The notes: generated from the sequence alone by a model not told the origin. DNA of 6,364 nucleotides from an uncultured Actinomycetes bacterium (GCA_903930035.1 CAIYXG010000214.1:1-6364); one strand, 5' to 3'; counted from the stretch's first letter, positions 1 to 6,187 are shown. Translations and numbers: made by a program.

Positions 1-1
1 C

Positions 2-1555
2 GCCATGGCCGGCGCCGGCGTGCTCGCCGCATGCGCACCCTCCGTCCCGACCGCCAACCCCGGCCGCCGCTCGGAACGCCGCCGGGTCGTGGTGATCGGC
101 ACCGGGTTCGGCGGGTCCGTCACCGCGCTGCGCCTGGCCCAGCGCGGGGTGGACGTCACGCTAGTCGAGCGCGGGCAGCGCTGGCCGAGCGGCCAGCGGA
201 ACGCCTTCCCGACGATGTTCTCGCCCGACCGCCGGGTGTCGTGGCTGAGCGACCGCAACGCGGCCACCGAGAAGCTCTTCCCCGCCCTGCCGGGCACCAC
301 CTGGCAGCCGTACGCCGGGCTGCTCGAGCGCATCCCGGGCGACGGCATGGACGTGGTGTGCGCCGCGGCGGTGGGCGGCGGCTCGCTGCCGTACCACGGC
401 ATGTCGGTCCAGCCCCGCGGCGACCTGTTCGACCGGGTGATGCCGTCGGCCCTGGACTACGAGCAGTTCGACTCGGTCTGGTACCCGACGGTGCGGGCCA
501 TGCTCGGCGCCACGCCCATCCCCGAGGACGTGCTGGCCTCGGCCAGGTACGCGTCCAGCCGGCAGTTCATGGCCGCCGTGCGCGCCGCCGGCCTGCCCGA
601 GGCCCAGGGCGTCCCCATGCCGATCGACTGGGACGTCGTCCGCGCCGAGCTGCGCGGCGAGCTCCCGCCGTCGATCACCTCGGGCGACGTGATCTACGGC
701 GTCAACGGTCCCGGCAAGCGGTCGCTCGACACCAACTACCTGCCCGCGGCGGAGGCCACCGGCCGCGTGGAGCTGCTGCCGCTGCACAAGGTCGACCGCT
801 TCCACCGCGACGGCGCCGGCCGCTGGGTCGTGGACACGGAGCGGATCGACACCGACGGCAACGTGCAGGAGTACGTGGAGCTGACGGCCGACGCCCTGTT
901 CCTGTGCGCCGGGTCGCCCAACACCACCAAGCTCCTGGTCCGCGCCGCCGCGCTGGGCGACGTGCCCGACCTGCCCGAGGACGTCGGCGCCTGGTGGTCC
1001 ACCAACGGCGACCTCCTCACCTCGCAGATCCTCTCGGTCCCCACCGGCACCTACCAGGGCGGCCCGGCCAGCATCGGGTCGTTCGACTGGGACAACCCCG
1101 CCGGTCCGGTCACGGTCCTCTATGCGCCGATCCCGCTCGAGCAGGAGCTCAACTTCATGCAGGTCGTCGGGATCTTCATCCCCGACGGCCACGGGCGGTT
1201 CAACTACGACGCCCGGAGCGACCAGGCCCGCCTGACGTTCCCTGCCAGTGCGCACGGCGCCGCGCTCGCCGAGGCCCGTCGCCGGGTGGCCAAGGTGGGT
1301 GCCGCCGCCGGTGCGGTGGCGACGATCGACATGACCGAGGTCGACCCGTCGACCTACCACGCCCTCGGCGGCACGGTGATCGGCAGGGTGTGCGACGACT
1401 ACGGCCGGGTGCTCGGCCAGCGCGGTCTCTACGTCAACGACGGCGCGCTGATTCCCGGTTCGACGGCGTGCGCCAACCCGTCGCTCACGATCGCGGCGCT
1501 CGCCGAGCGCAACGCCGACCACATCGTGCGCCACGACGTCGACTCGGTCTTCTAG
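2..1555 (+). CDS. Cholesterol oxidase-like GMC flavoprotein, predicted lipoprotein, 5' end cut by window
   Basis: Probable FAD-dependent oxidase of the glucose-methanol-choline (GMC) superfamily, most like class I cholesterol (3-beta-hydroxysteroid) oxidases, which oxidise the sterol 3-OH using O2. Numbering from the ATG at base 5: FAD Rossmann motif GTGFGG at 32-37 with E55 ending the second strand; flavin-contact motif VGGGSL at 123-128; IYGVNGPGKRSLDTNYL-type segment; C-terminal HALGG with H452 and CANPS with N491. These last two match the family's active-site His447 and Asn485. The position matching catalytic Glu361 is Leu372. The first visible residues end in a lipobox (LAAC, Cys10) and a linker before the FAD fold. 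No charged n-region is visible, so the start is probably upstream, perhaps with a twin-arginine signal, and the ATG at base 5 is likely internal. This suggests export and membrane anchoring. The GMC assignment is secure; sterol as substrate is inferred from similarity only. Confidence 0.88.
   Translation, partial: AMAGAGVLAACAPSVPTANPGRRSERRRVVVIGTGFGGSVTALRLAQRGVDVTLVERGQRWPSGQRNAFPTMFSPDRRVSWLSDRNAATEKLFPALPGTTWQPYAGLLERIPGDGMDVVCAAAVGGGSLPYHGMSVQPRGDLFDRVMPSALDYEQFDSVWYPTVRAMLGATPIPEDVLASARYASSRQFMAAVRAAGLPEAQGVPMPIDWDVVRAELRGELPPSITSGDVIYGVNGPGKRSLDTNYLPAAEATGRVELLPLHKVDRFHRDGAGRWVVDTERIDTDGNVQEYVELTADALFLCAGSPNTTKLLVRAAALGDVPDLPEDVGAWWSTNGDLLTSQILSVPTGTYQGGPASIGSFDWDNPAGPVTVLYAPIPLEQELNFMQVVGIFIPDGHGRFNYDARSDQARLTFPASAHGAALAEARRRVAKVGAAAGAVATIDMTEVDPSTYHALGGTVIGRVCDDYGRVLGQRGLYVNDGALIPGSTACANPSLTIAALAERNADHIVRHDVDSVF
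5..34 (+). other. Predicted lipoprotein signal-peptide end (lipobox LAAC)
   Basis: The first visible codons read MAGAGVLAAC followed by APSVPTANPG. Leu-Ala-Ala-Cys fits the lipobox consensus, and the following Ala/Pro/Ser/Asn-rich stretch is a usual lipoprotein tether. The hydrophobic run is too short and lacks the basic n-region, so the rest should lie upstream of the window. FAD enzymes are commonly exported folded by the Tat pathway, so a twin-arginine motif is expected there. That expectation is an inference. Confidence 0.6.
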
Positions 1556-1683
1556 GCCGCCCTGACGGGCCTCCCGCCGTTGCCCGCCTGCCCGGGGCGC
1601 TGGCCGGCCGGACTGTCACACCCTGCTGCCATGCTCGTCCCGGAGACGTGCGGCGCCCGATGCCGCACCGGCTGGGAGGCCAC
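1556..1683. other. 128-base spacer between oxidase and glycohydrolase genes
   Basis: The stretch holds no gene and no convincing promoter hexamers. Just after the oxidase stop there is only a weak 4-bp GCCC/GGGC hairpin (1559-1570) without a T-run. The spacer is long enough for a separate promoter for the downstream gene, but the two genes are co-directional and may also be read together. Only the ribosome binding site at its 3' end is clear. Confidence 0.4.
1674..1679 (+). promoter_or_regulatory. Shine-Dalgarno GGGAGG deciding a GTG start
   Basis: GGGAGG lies 4 bases before the GTG at 1684. The in-frame ATG at 1660 has no purine-rich site before it. The frame is open far upstream through the oxidase gene, so no stop codon limits the start, and this site is the main reason for choosing GTG 1684. 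Confidence 0.6.
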
Positions 1684-2802
1684 GTGAGCCATCTGGGACT
1701 GACCGCGTTCGAGGACCCTGCGTTCGCCCTCGAGCTGCAGCGGGTCGCGGAGCGCGGCCTGCTGCCCTCGGGCGACGTCCCGTCGGCCCGGCCGGTGCCC
1801 GTCGCCACCGAGCGTCTGGTCGCGTCGGCCCAGGGGGCCATGGTGGGCACGGCGGTGGGCGACGCCCTGGGCCGCCCGGCAGAGGGGCGCCACCCCAGGC
1901 GGCTCGCCAAGGAGCGCGACCGCTTCCTGGACTACCAGCCCTGGATCGGCTGGAGGTCCGGGCCGGTCGGCACCTACACCGACGACACCCAGATGACGCT
2001 GTGCGTCGCCGAGTCGCTGCTGGCCTGCGGCGGCCGGATCAGCCCCCGCGAGCTGGGGTTCCGGTTCGAGGAGTGGCTCGAGGTCGGCCGTGGCAAGGGC
2101 CGCACCTGCACCACGGCGTGCCAGAACCTGCTCGTCGGCGCGCCCTGGTGGGACTCGGGCGAGCGGTCGGCCGGCAACGGCGCCGCCATGCGGGCCGCGC
2201 CCGTGGGCATCGCGCTCGGCCACGACACCCCGGCGCTGGTCCACGACGCCGCGCTGTCGGCCGTCATCACCCACGCCGACCCCATGGCCGTCGCCGCCAC
2301 CGTCGGCCACGCGTGGCTGGTGGCCCGGCTGGCGTCCGAGACCCCGGGCCAGGTCGACCCCGCGGCGCTGGTCGGCCAGCTGGTGCAGGCCGTCTCGTCG
2401 GTCGACGAACCGGGCCAGCCCGAGCGCGACTGGCACCTGCGCGACGGCAAGACCAGCAACCCCGTGCGGCTCGCCGACCAGATGGCCCGGGTGCCGGAGT
2501 TCCTCGGTGCGTCACCCAAGGAGGCGATCGGCTTCTTCTACAACGGCGCCTACGTGCTCGAGACCATGCCGTCGGCGCTGTGGTGCTTCCTCAACTACCT
2601 GGACGACCCCGAGGAGGGGGTGCTGACCGCGGTGCTCGCCGGCCGCGACGCCGACACGGTCGCCTCCATCACGGGGGCGTACTTCGGGGCGCTGTACGGG
2701 GTCGACGCATTCCCGGACCGGTGGACGGGGCCCAACCTGGAGGACAGCGCCCGGCTGCGCGAGCTGGGCGAGCAGTTGGTCAGAGGTCCAGGAGCGGGGT
2801 GA
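1684..2802 (+). CDS. ADP-ribosylglycohydrolase family protein (DraG/ARH-like)
   Basis: A 372-residue member of the ADP-ribosylglycohydrolase family, enzymes that cleave the bond between ADP-ribose and an arginine or other acceptor using two Mg/Mn ions. All family motifs are present in order: GDALG 59-63 in a Gly-rich helix; TDDT 99-102 (metal ligands); GNGAAMR 164-170; THADP 196-200; and DADT 322-325 followed by a Gly/Ala-rich helix (second metal-ligand set). An active metal site is therefore expected. About 45 residues precede the catalytic domain and are unlike anything I recognise. No signal peptide or membrane segment is seen, so it is probably cytoplasmic. No nitrogenase gene or ADP-ribosyltransferase lies nearby, so the DraG role in nitrogen fixation cannot be assumed and the substrate is unknown. 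Its last 23 bases overlap the 3' end of the convergent phosphatase gene. An alternative start is ATG 1660, eight codons upstream. Confidence 0.9.
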   Translation: MSHLGLTAFEDPAFALELQRVAERGLLPSGDVPSARPVPVATERLVASAQGAMVGTAVGDALGRPAEGRHPRRLAKERDRFLDYQPWIGWRSGPVGTYTDDTQMTLCVAESLLACGGRISPRELGFRFEEWLEVGRGKGRTCTTACQNLLVGAPWWDSGERSAGNGAAMRAAPVGIALGHDTPALVHDAALSAVITHADPMAVAATVGHAWLVARLASETPGQVDPAALVGQLVQAVSSVDEPGQPERDWHLRDGKTSNPVRLADQMARVPEFLGASPKEAIGFFYNGAYVLETMPSALWCFLNYLDDPEEGVLTAVLAGRDADTVASITGAYFGALYGVDAFPDRWTGPNLEDSARLRELGEQLVRGPGAG

Positions 2803-3607
2803 CCTGCTCGACCTGCGCCAGCAGGTCGTCGCTCGAGAGCGCTCCGAACTCCAGGCGGGTCCAGCCGGACTCCTCGACCCGCCACTCGCCGCTCGTCTCG
2901 TCGAGCACCGGACGCGCCGTCCTCAGCCACTCGAGGCGGCGGCTGACGTCGGTCGGGTCGGCAGGGTTCGCCCGGGAGTAGTGGAACGCCATGCAGTTGT
3001 GGATCTTCGCCGACCGGTCGTCGTCGAGCTCCTTGAACCGGAGGTCGTCCATGCGCTCGAGCACCAGGCGGAACGCCCACATCACCTCGCCGTGCGTGAC
3101 GCAGACGACCTGCTGCTCGCCGCACTCGCGGTGCAGGGTGTCGAGCACGTTGCGCACCCGGTCCTCGGCCACGAACGCGATCGACTCGCCGCCCGGCGCC
3201 ACCCAGTAGAGCGGGTCCTGCCGGCGGTGCCGGGCGTTCAGCTCGTACTCGGGCCGCGACTCGAACTCGTCCTTGGGGATGGAGCCGATCTCGCCCCAGT
3301 CCCGCTCCCGGAGCGCCCGGTTGAGCAGCCACCGCGCCCCCGGGAGCGCCATGCAGCCGGCGGTCTCCTTGGTCCGGACGTAGGGCGACGCGTAGTAGCG
3401 GTGGATCTTGGGGAACTCGGCCGCGACCCAGGCCCCGATCGTCGCGGCCTGCTCACGGCCACGGGCGGTCAGCCGCCACTGGTGGCCCGGCGTGGTCATG
3501 TAGGCGTCGGTGAAGAGCGCAGTGTTGCCCTCCTTGGCCGCCTCGACCACCACGTTCCCCTCCGACTCGCCGTGGCGGACGAGCAGGAGGTCGAGGGGCA
3601 TGGTCAT
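2780..3607 (-). CDS. Histidine phosphatase family protein (phosphoglycerate mutase-like)
   Basis: A 275-residue protein of the histidine phosphatase superfamily, whose members transfer or remove phosphate through a phospho-histidine intermediate. The signature RHGESEGN sits at 11-18 (His12 the phospho-acceptor). LTARGREQA follows at 46-54, then SPYVRTKETA with Arg78, the acid candidate Glu101 in LRERDWGE, and the second His172 in VTHGE. The catalytic set is complete. It is not typical glycolytic GpmA: residues 19-45 form an insertion between the RHG motif and the LTxxG motif, and about 90 residues extend beyond VTHGE. A phosphatase on an unidentified phosphorylated metabolite or protein is more likely than a mutase. 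The ATG at 3607 is preferred over the ATG two codons later because AGGA (3614-3617) stands 6 bases before it. It is the last gene of a leftward cluster, 31 bases after the coiled-coil gene, and its tail overlaps the glycohydrolase gene. Confidence 0.88.
   Translation of the reverse strand: MTMPLDLLLVRHGESEGNVVVEAAKEGNTALFTDAYMTTPGHQWRLTARGREQAATIGAWVAAEFPKIHRYYASPYVRTKETAGCMALPGARWLLNRALRERDWGEIGSIPKDEFESRPEYELNARHRRQDPLYWVAPGGESIAFVAEDRVRNVLDTLHRECGEQQVVCVTHGEVMWAFRLVLERMDDLRFKELDDDRSAKIHNCMAFHYSRANPADPTDVSRRLEWLRTARPVLDETSGEWRVEESGWTRLEFGALSSDDLLAQVEQVTPLLDL
2809..2828. terminator. Perfect 8-bp hairpin at the convergent gene ends, possible terminator
   Basis: CGACCTGC (2809-2816) and GCAGGTCG (2821-2828) form a perfect stem with a 4-base loop, starting 6 bases after the glycohydrolase stop. 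A second copy of GACCTGC at 2801-2807 can compete for the same 3' arm. There is no T-run on either side, so it would have to act as the U-tract-less type proposed for high-GC actinobacteria. It lies within the C-terminal codons of the opposing phosphatase gene, so coding constraint is an alternative explanation. Confidence 0.3.
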
Positions 3608-3613
3608 CGGTCG

Positions 3614-3617
3614 TCCT
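3614..3617 (-). promoter_or_regulatory. Ribosome binding site of the histidine phosphatase gene
   Basis: AGGA on the minus strand lies 6 bases before the ATG at 3607 but 12 bases before the next in-frame ATG at 3601. This supports the longer form starting Met-Thr-Met. Confidence 0.5.
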
Positions 3618-3638
3618 GACGTCGGGAGGGGAGAGGGG

Positions 3639-4019
3639 CTAGCGGTTGAGCGACTGCTGCAGCGCCAGGAAGGCGCTGAGCATCGTGAACATCAGACCGA
3701 CCAGGGCGAAGGTCTGCATGCGGAAGGCCCGCTCCATGTCGGCCTTCATCTCCAGACGGAACGAGTCGAACCGGGCGTCGATCTGGTCGAACCTGGCGTC
3801 GACCTGGTTGAACCGATGGTCGATCCGCTCGAACCGGAGGTCGCGCTGGTCGAACTCGTGCTGCAACCGCGCGCGCAGGTGCTCGAGGTCCTGCTTGGTG
3901 GCGACGTCGGCCCAACCGGCCGGTGGCAGATGTTCCATGAGCGTGCTGGCATTCTCCCGGCCGAGCACCTCGACGAGGTGCTGGAAGAGCCGGTAGCGGT
4001 GGTCCTCGGTGATGGCCAT
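3639..4019 (-). CDS. Small coiled-coil protein with C-terminal membrane segment
   Basis: A 126-residue protein of unknown function. Residues 1-40 form a mixed N-terminal segment containing LMEHLPPAGWADVATKQDL (28-46), which looks like a family signature seen in actinobacterial hypothetical proteins. Residues 45-98 are a charged helix with near-perfect heptads of the form R-F-x-x-I/V/F-x-x (from Arg62 to Leu89), strongly predicting a coiled coil. Residues about 103-121 are a hydrophobic helix with a short polar tail ending in Arg, so the protein is probably C-terminally anchored and oligomeric, with its N-terminus probably cytoplasmic. Architecturally it recalls DUF1640-type coiled-coil/membrane proteins, but I cannot assign it there. 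The start is the ATG at 4019 with GAAGGA 5 bases before it; the same frame stays open far into recQ, which is not meaningful. It lies 77 bases after recQ and 31 before the phosphatase gene, and has a paralog ending at 6255. Confidence 0.85.
   Translation of the reverse strand: MAITEDHRYRLFQHLVEVLGRENASTLMEHLPPAGWADVATKQDLEHLRARLQHEFDQRDLRFERIDHRFNQVDARFDQIDARFDSFRLEMKADMERAFRMQTFALVGLMFTMLSAFLALQQSLNR
3766..3849 (-). repeat. Four tandem 21-bp units encoding coiled-coil heptads
   Basis: Four consecutive 21-base units begin at 3766, 3787, 3808 and 3829, each starting t-c/t-g-a-a-c-c on the plus strand and each encoding one heptad. The protein heptads are RFERIDH, RFNQVDA, RFDQIDA and RFDSFRL. 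The two units at 3766 and 3787 differ at only two bases. The period equals one coiled-coil heptad, so expansion or contraction would keep frame and change the rod length by about 1 nm per unit. Confidence 0.8.
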
Positions 4020-4024
4020 GTTGG

Positions 4025-4030
4025 TCCTTC
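4025..4030 (-). promoter_or_regulatory. Ribosome binding site of the coiled-coil gene
   Basis: GAAGGA on the minus strand stands 5 bases before the ATG at 4019. It decides the start, since the reading frame is open for hundreds of bases upstream. It lies two bases after the base of the 4033-4063 hairpin. Confidence 0.65.
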
Positions 4031-4032
4031 GG

Positions 4033-4063
4033 CGCGGCGACGACAAGCACGTCCGTCGCCGCG
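4033..4063. repeat. 10-bp perfect inverted repeat in the recQ/coiled-coil gap
   Basis: CGCGGCGACG (4033-4042) is perfectly complementary to CGTCGCCGCG (4054-4063) across an 11-base loop. Two further pairs form inside if one C (4053) is bulged, leaving a 6-base loop. It lies between the recQ stop and the coiled-coil gene's Shine-Dalgarno site. No T-run follows in the direction of transcription. It could be a read-through or processing hairpin that separates expression of the two genes, a terminator without a U-tract, or a binding site for a dimeric regulator. Confidence 0.5.
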
Positions 4064-4096
4064 GAGCAGTGGAGGGGGAGGCGGTCGGTCGGGCTG

Positions 4097-6187
4097 CTAC
4101 GGCAGCTGGTGCACGACGAGCGGCATGACGGCCGCCGCGCCGGCCTCGCGCAGGAGCGCGCCGGCGACCGTGACGGTCCAGCCCGACCGGTAGGTGTCGG
4201 CCACCAGCAGGACCGGTCCGTGGACGTGGCGCAGCTGGTCCTCTGCGTCGGCGGCGAGCACGACGGACTGCTCGACGACCGCGACGTGTGCCCCGGACGC
4301 CAGGTCGGCGCCCGGCGGTGGACCGTCGCGCTCGATCAGCTCGAGCAGCGGCATCTTGCCGACCTGGGCGATCTCCTCGCAGAGCCGCTCGACCCGGCCG
4401 GGTGCGGCGGGGTCGGGAAGCGGCACGACGGCGACCGGCCGCTCCTTCCAGTGGCGCTTCCAGCGGACCAGCACCTGCACGACGCCCTTGACGACCTCGT
4501 CCGACCACGGCCCGTTGCCGCAGCGGGCCAGCTCGGCGGACCAGCCGGCGTCGTCGGCGAAGGCCAGCGCCCGGCCGTCGGTGCAGCCGACGATGGTGCC
4601 CTTGCGCGACACGCCGCCGGGCCAGCGCTTGCGGGCCTCGACCATGACGTCGGTGCCGCGCACGAACTGCTGGGCGGCGACGACCGTCTCCTGGGCGGGC
4701 CGTGCTCCGGGCGGGGGCAGCTCGCCCGTGCACACCGAGCAGCGGCCGCACGGCTGCGGCTCGGGGTCGTCGAGCGAGCGCTGCAGGAACTCCATGAGGC
4801 AGCCCCGGCCGTGCGCGTACTGGCGCATGACGTCGGCCTCGGCCTCCCGGACGTCCTTCAGCATCTCCCAGCGGGCGTCGTTGTAGGTCCACTCCTCGCC
4901 GGTCGCCACCCAGCCCTGGCCCTTGCGGGCGACGGCGCCGTCGACGGCAAGCAGCTTGAGCATCGACTCCAGCCGGCCGCGGCGCACGGCGGTCGCCCCC
5001 TCGAGCGCGACGACGGACTGGGGCTCGTCCTCCCGCAGCGCGGCCATCACCCGGTTGACCTGGACCGGGTCAGGGATGGACGCAGTGGCGAACCACGACC
5101 ACAGCCGCTCGTCGGTCTCGGCGGGCAGGAGCACGGCGACGGCCCGGTCGATGGCACGGCCGGCGCGGCCGACCTGCTGGTAGTAGGCGACGGGGCTCGA
5201 GGGCGAGCCGACGTGGATGCAGAACGCCAGGTCGGGCTTGTCGTAGCCCATGCCGAGCGCCGAGGTGGCGACGACCGCCTTGAGCTCGTTGCGCCGGAGC
5301 TGCTCCTCGACGTGGGCCCGGGTGTCGGCGTGGAGGGCACCGGAGTAGGGCTCGACCGTGTGGCCCTGCGACGACAGGAACCCGGCGACCTTCTCGGTCT
5401 CGGCGACGGTGAGGCAGTAGACGATGCCGGAGCCCGGGAGCTGGCCGAGCGCGTCGGACACCCACGCGTACCGCTCGACGGCGTTCAGCCCCTGGACCAC
5501 CGAGAGGTCGAGCGACGCCCGGGCCAGCGTGCCGCGCAGCGTGAGGGTGTCCTCGCCGAGCTGGCGGGCGACGTCCTCGGTGACGCGCTGGTTGGCCGTC
5601 GCCGTGGTGGCGAGGACCGGCGTCTGGCCGCCCAGCCGCAGGAGCGCGGCAGAGAGGCGCTGGTAGTCGGGCCGGAAGTCGAACCCCCAGTCGGAGATGC
5701 AGTGGGCCTCGTCGACCACCAGCAGCCCGCAGCGGGCCAGGAGCGTGTCGAGCTGGGACTCGAACCGAGGGTTGGCCAGCCGCTCCGGGGACACCAGCAG
5801 CACGTCGAGGCGGTCCTCCCGCAGCTGGTCCATGACCAGGTCCCAGTCGTCGATGTTGGACGAGTTGATGGTGGCGGCCGTCATGCCGGCCCGCTCGGCC
5901 GCCGCAACCTGGTCGCGCATGAGCGCCAGCAGGGGCGACACCACGAGCGTGCAGCCGGCGCCGCGCTCCCGGGTGGCCCGGGTGGCCGCCCAGTAGACGG
6001 CCGACTTGCCCCAGCCGGTCGCCTGGACGACCAGCACGCGGGCGCCGGGCTCGAGCAGCGCAGCGACCGCCGTGGTCTGGTCGTCACGGGGGACCGAGCC
6101 CGCCGGCGCCATGGCGTCGAGCACCGCCTGCAGGTGCCCGCGGGCCTCGTCGAAGTGCGGGAGCTCGGTACCGGTCACGGCGGGCAT
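4097..6187 (-). CDS. recQ: RecQ-family ATP-dependent DNA helicase with C-terminal phosphoribosyltransferase-like domain
   Basis: A superfamily 2 3'-5' DNA helicase of about 696 residues (numbered from ATG 6187). RecQ motifs in order: motif 0 RDDQ near 37; Walker A ATGWGKS 56-62; SPLLALMRDQ 84-93; SPERL 133-137; DEAH 159-162; aromatic-rich loop CISDWGFDFRP 163-173; ATTATA 193-198; GMGYDKPD ending at 319; arginine-finger motif QQVGRAGR 337-344. A winged-helix-like stretch (about 395-435) precedes a zinc cluster of Cys463, 480, 483 and 486, whose spacing of 17, 3, 3 equals that of E. coli RecQ. There is no HRDC domain. Instead, residues about 580-693 resemble a ComF-type phosphoribosyltransferase, with the PRPP-loop-like segment VLLVADTYRSGWT at 659-671. 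Such fusions are familiar among actinobacterial RecQ proteins. The likely role is in repair or recombination. The start is uncertain: GTG 6208 would add seven residues, and GGAAGG directly abuts ATG 6187 with no spacer. Confidence 0.93.
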   Translation of the reverse strand: MPAVTGTELPHFDEARGHLQAVLDAMAPAGSVPRDDQTTAVAALLEPGARVLVVQATGWGKSAVYWAATRATRERGAGCTLVVSPLLALMRDQVAAAERAGMTAATINSSNIDDWDLVMDQLREDRLDVLLVSPERLANPRFESQLDTLLARCGLLVVDEAHCISDWGFDFRPDYQRLSAALLRLGGQTPVLATTATANQRVTEDVARQLGEDTLTLRGTLARASLDLSVVQGLNAVERYAWVSDALGQLPGSGIVYCLTVAETEKVAGFLSSQGHTVEPYSGALHADTRAHVEEQLRRNELKAVVATSALGMGYDKPDLAFCIHVGSPSSPVAYYQQVGRAGRAIDRAVAVLLPAETDERLWSWFATASIPDPVQVNRVMAALREDEPQSVVALEGATAVRRGRLESMLKLLAVDGAVARKGQGWVATGEEWTYNDARWEMLKDVREAEADVMRQYAHGRGCLMEFLQRSLDDPEPQPCGRCSVCTGELPPPGARPAQETVVAAQQFVRGTDVMVEARKRWPGGVSRKGTIVGCTDGRALAFADDAGWSAELARCGNGPWSDEVVKGVVQVLVRWKRHWKERPVAVVPLPDPAAPGRVERLCEEIAQVGKMPLLELIERDGPPPGADLASGAHVAVVEQSVVLAADAEDQLRHVHGPVLLVADTYRSGWTVTVAGALLREAGAAAVMPLVVHQLP
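4175..4213 (-). other. PRPP-loop-like motif of the RecQ C-terminal domain
   Basis: This encodes VLLVADTYRSGWT, followed by a helix with LLREAGA and a hydrophobic strand, the layout of the type I phosphoribosyltransferase signature (hydrophobic strand, D/E-D/E, variable loop, T/S-G-x-T). The first acidic residue of the usual pair is Ala (663); the second, Asp664, and the Ser-Gly-Trp-Thr end are kept. PRPP binding or catalysis may therefore be altered. The domain assignment rests on this motif and its surroundings. Confidence 0.65.
4730..4801 (-). other. RecQ four-cysteine zinc cluster
   Basis: Four cysteines in the order C-(16)-C-x2-C-x2-C (residues 463, 480, 483, 486) sit in HGRGCLMEF and PCGRCSVC contexts. 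The spacing is the same as in E. coli RecQ, where the cluster holds Zn2+ and supports DNA binding and stability. All ligands are present. Confidence 0.85.

Noticed and set aside
1602..1609. GGCCGGCC palindrome in the oxidase/glycohydrolase spacer as an operator
   Set aside because: An 8-base G/C palindrome is common in DNA of this composition and shows no second copy or promoter nearby.
31..1683. Plus-strand open frame running through the oxidase gene into the glycohydrolase frame
   Set aside because: It is the glycohydrolase frame remaining open by chance in GC-rich DNA. Its translation over the oxidase region is Arg/Pro/Ala/Gly-rich with no motifs, while the other frame encodes a clear GMC enzyme.
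161..2436. Long minus-strand open frames opposite the oxidase and glycohydrolase genes
   Set aside because: Low-complexity Arg/Gly/Val/Ala translations without motifs, explained by the third-position G/C bias of the real plus-strand genes.
2981..3619. Plus-strand open frame opposite the histidine phosphatase
   Set aside because: Antisense shadow with biased composition; the minus strand carries the complete catalytic set of a histidine phosphatase.
4020..4892. Upstream extension of the coiled-coil gene's frame into recQ
   Set aside because: The frame is open only by composition. The ATG at 4019 has a good ribosome binding site and begins the non-random protein, while the upstream translation is Arg/Ala/Pro-rich noise over recQ.
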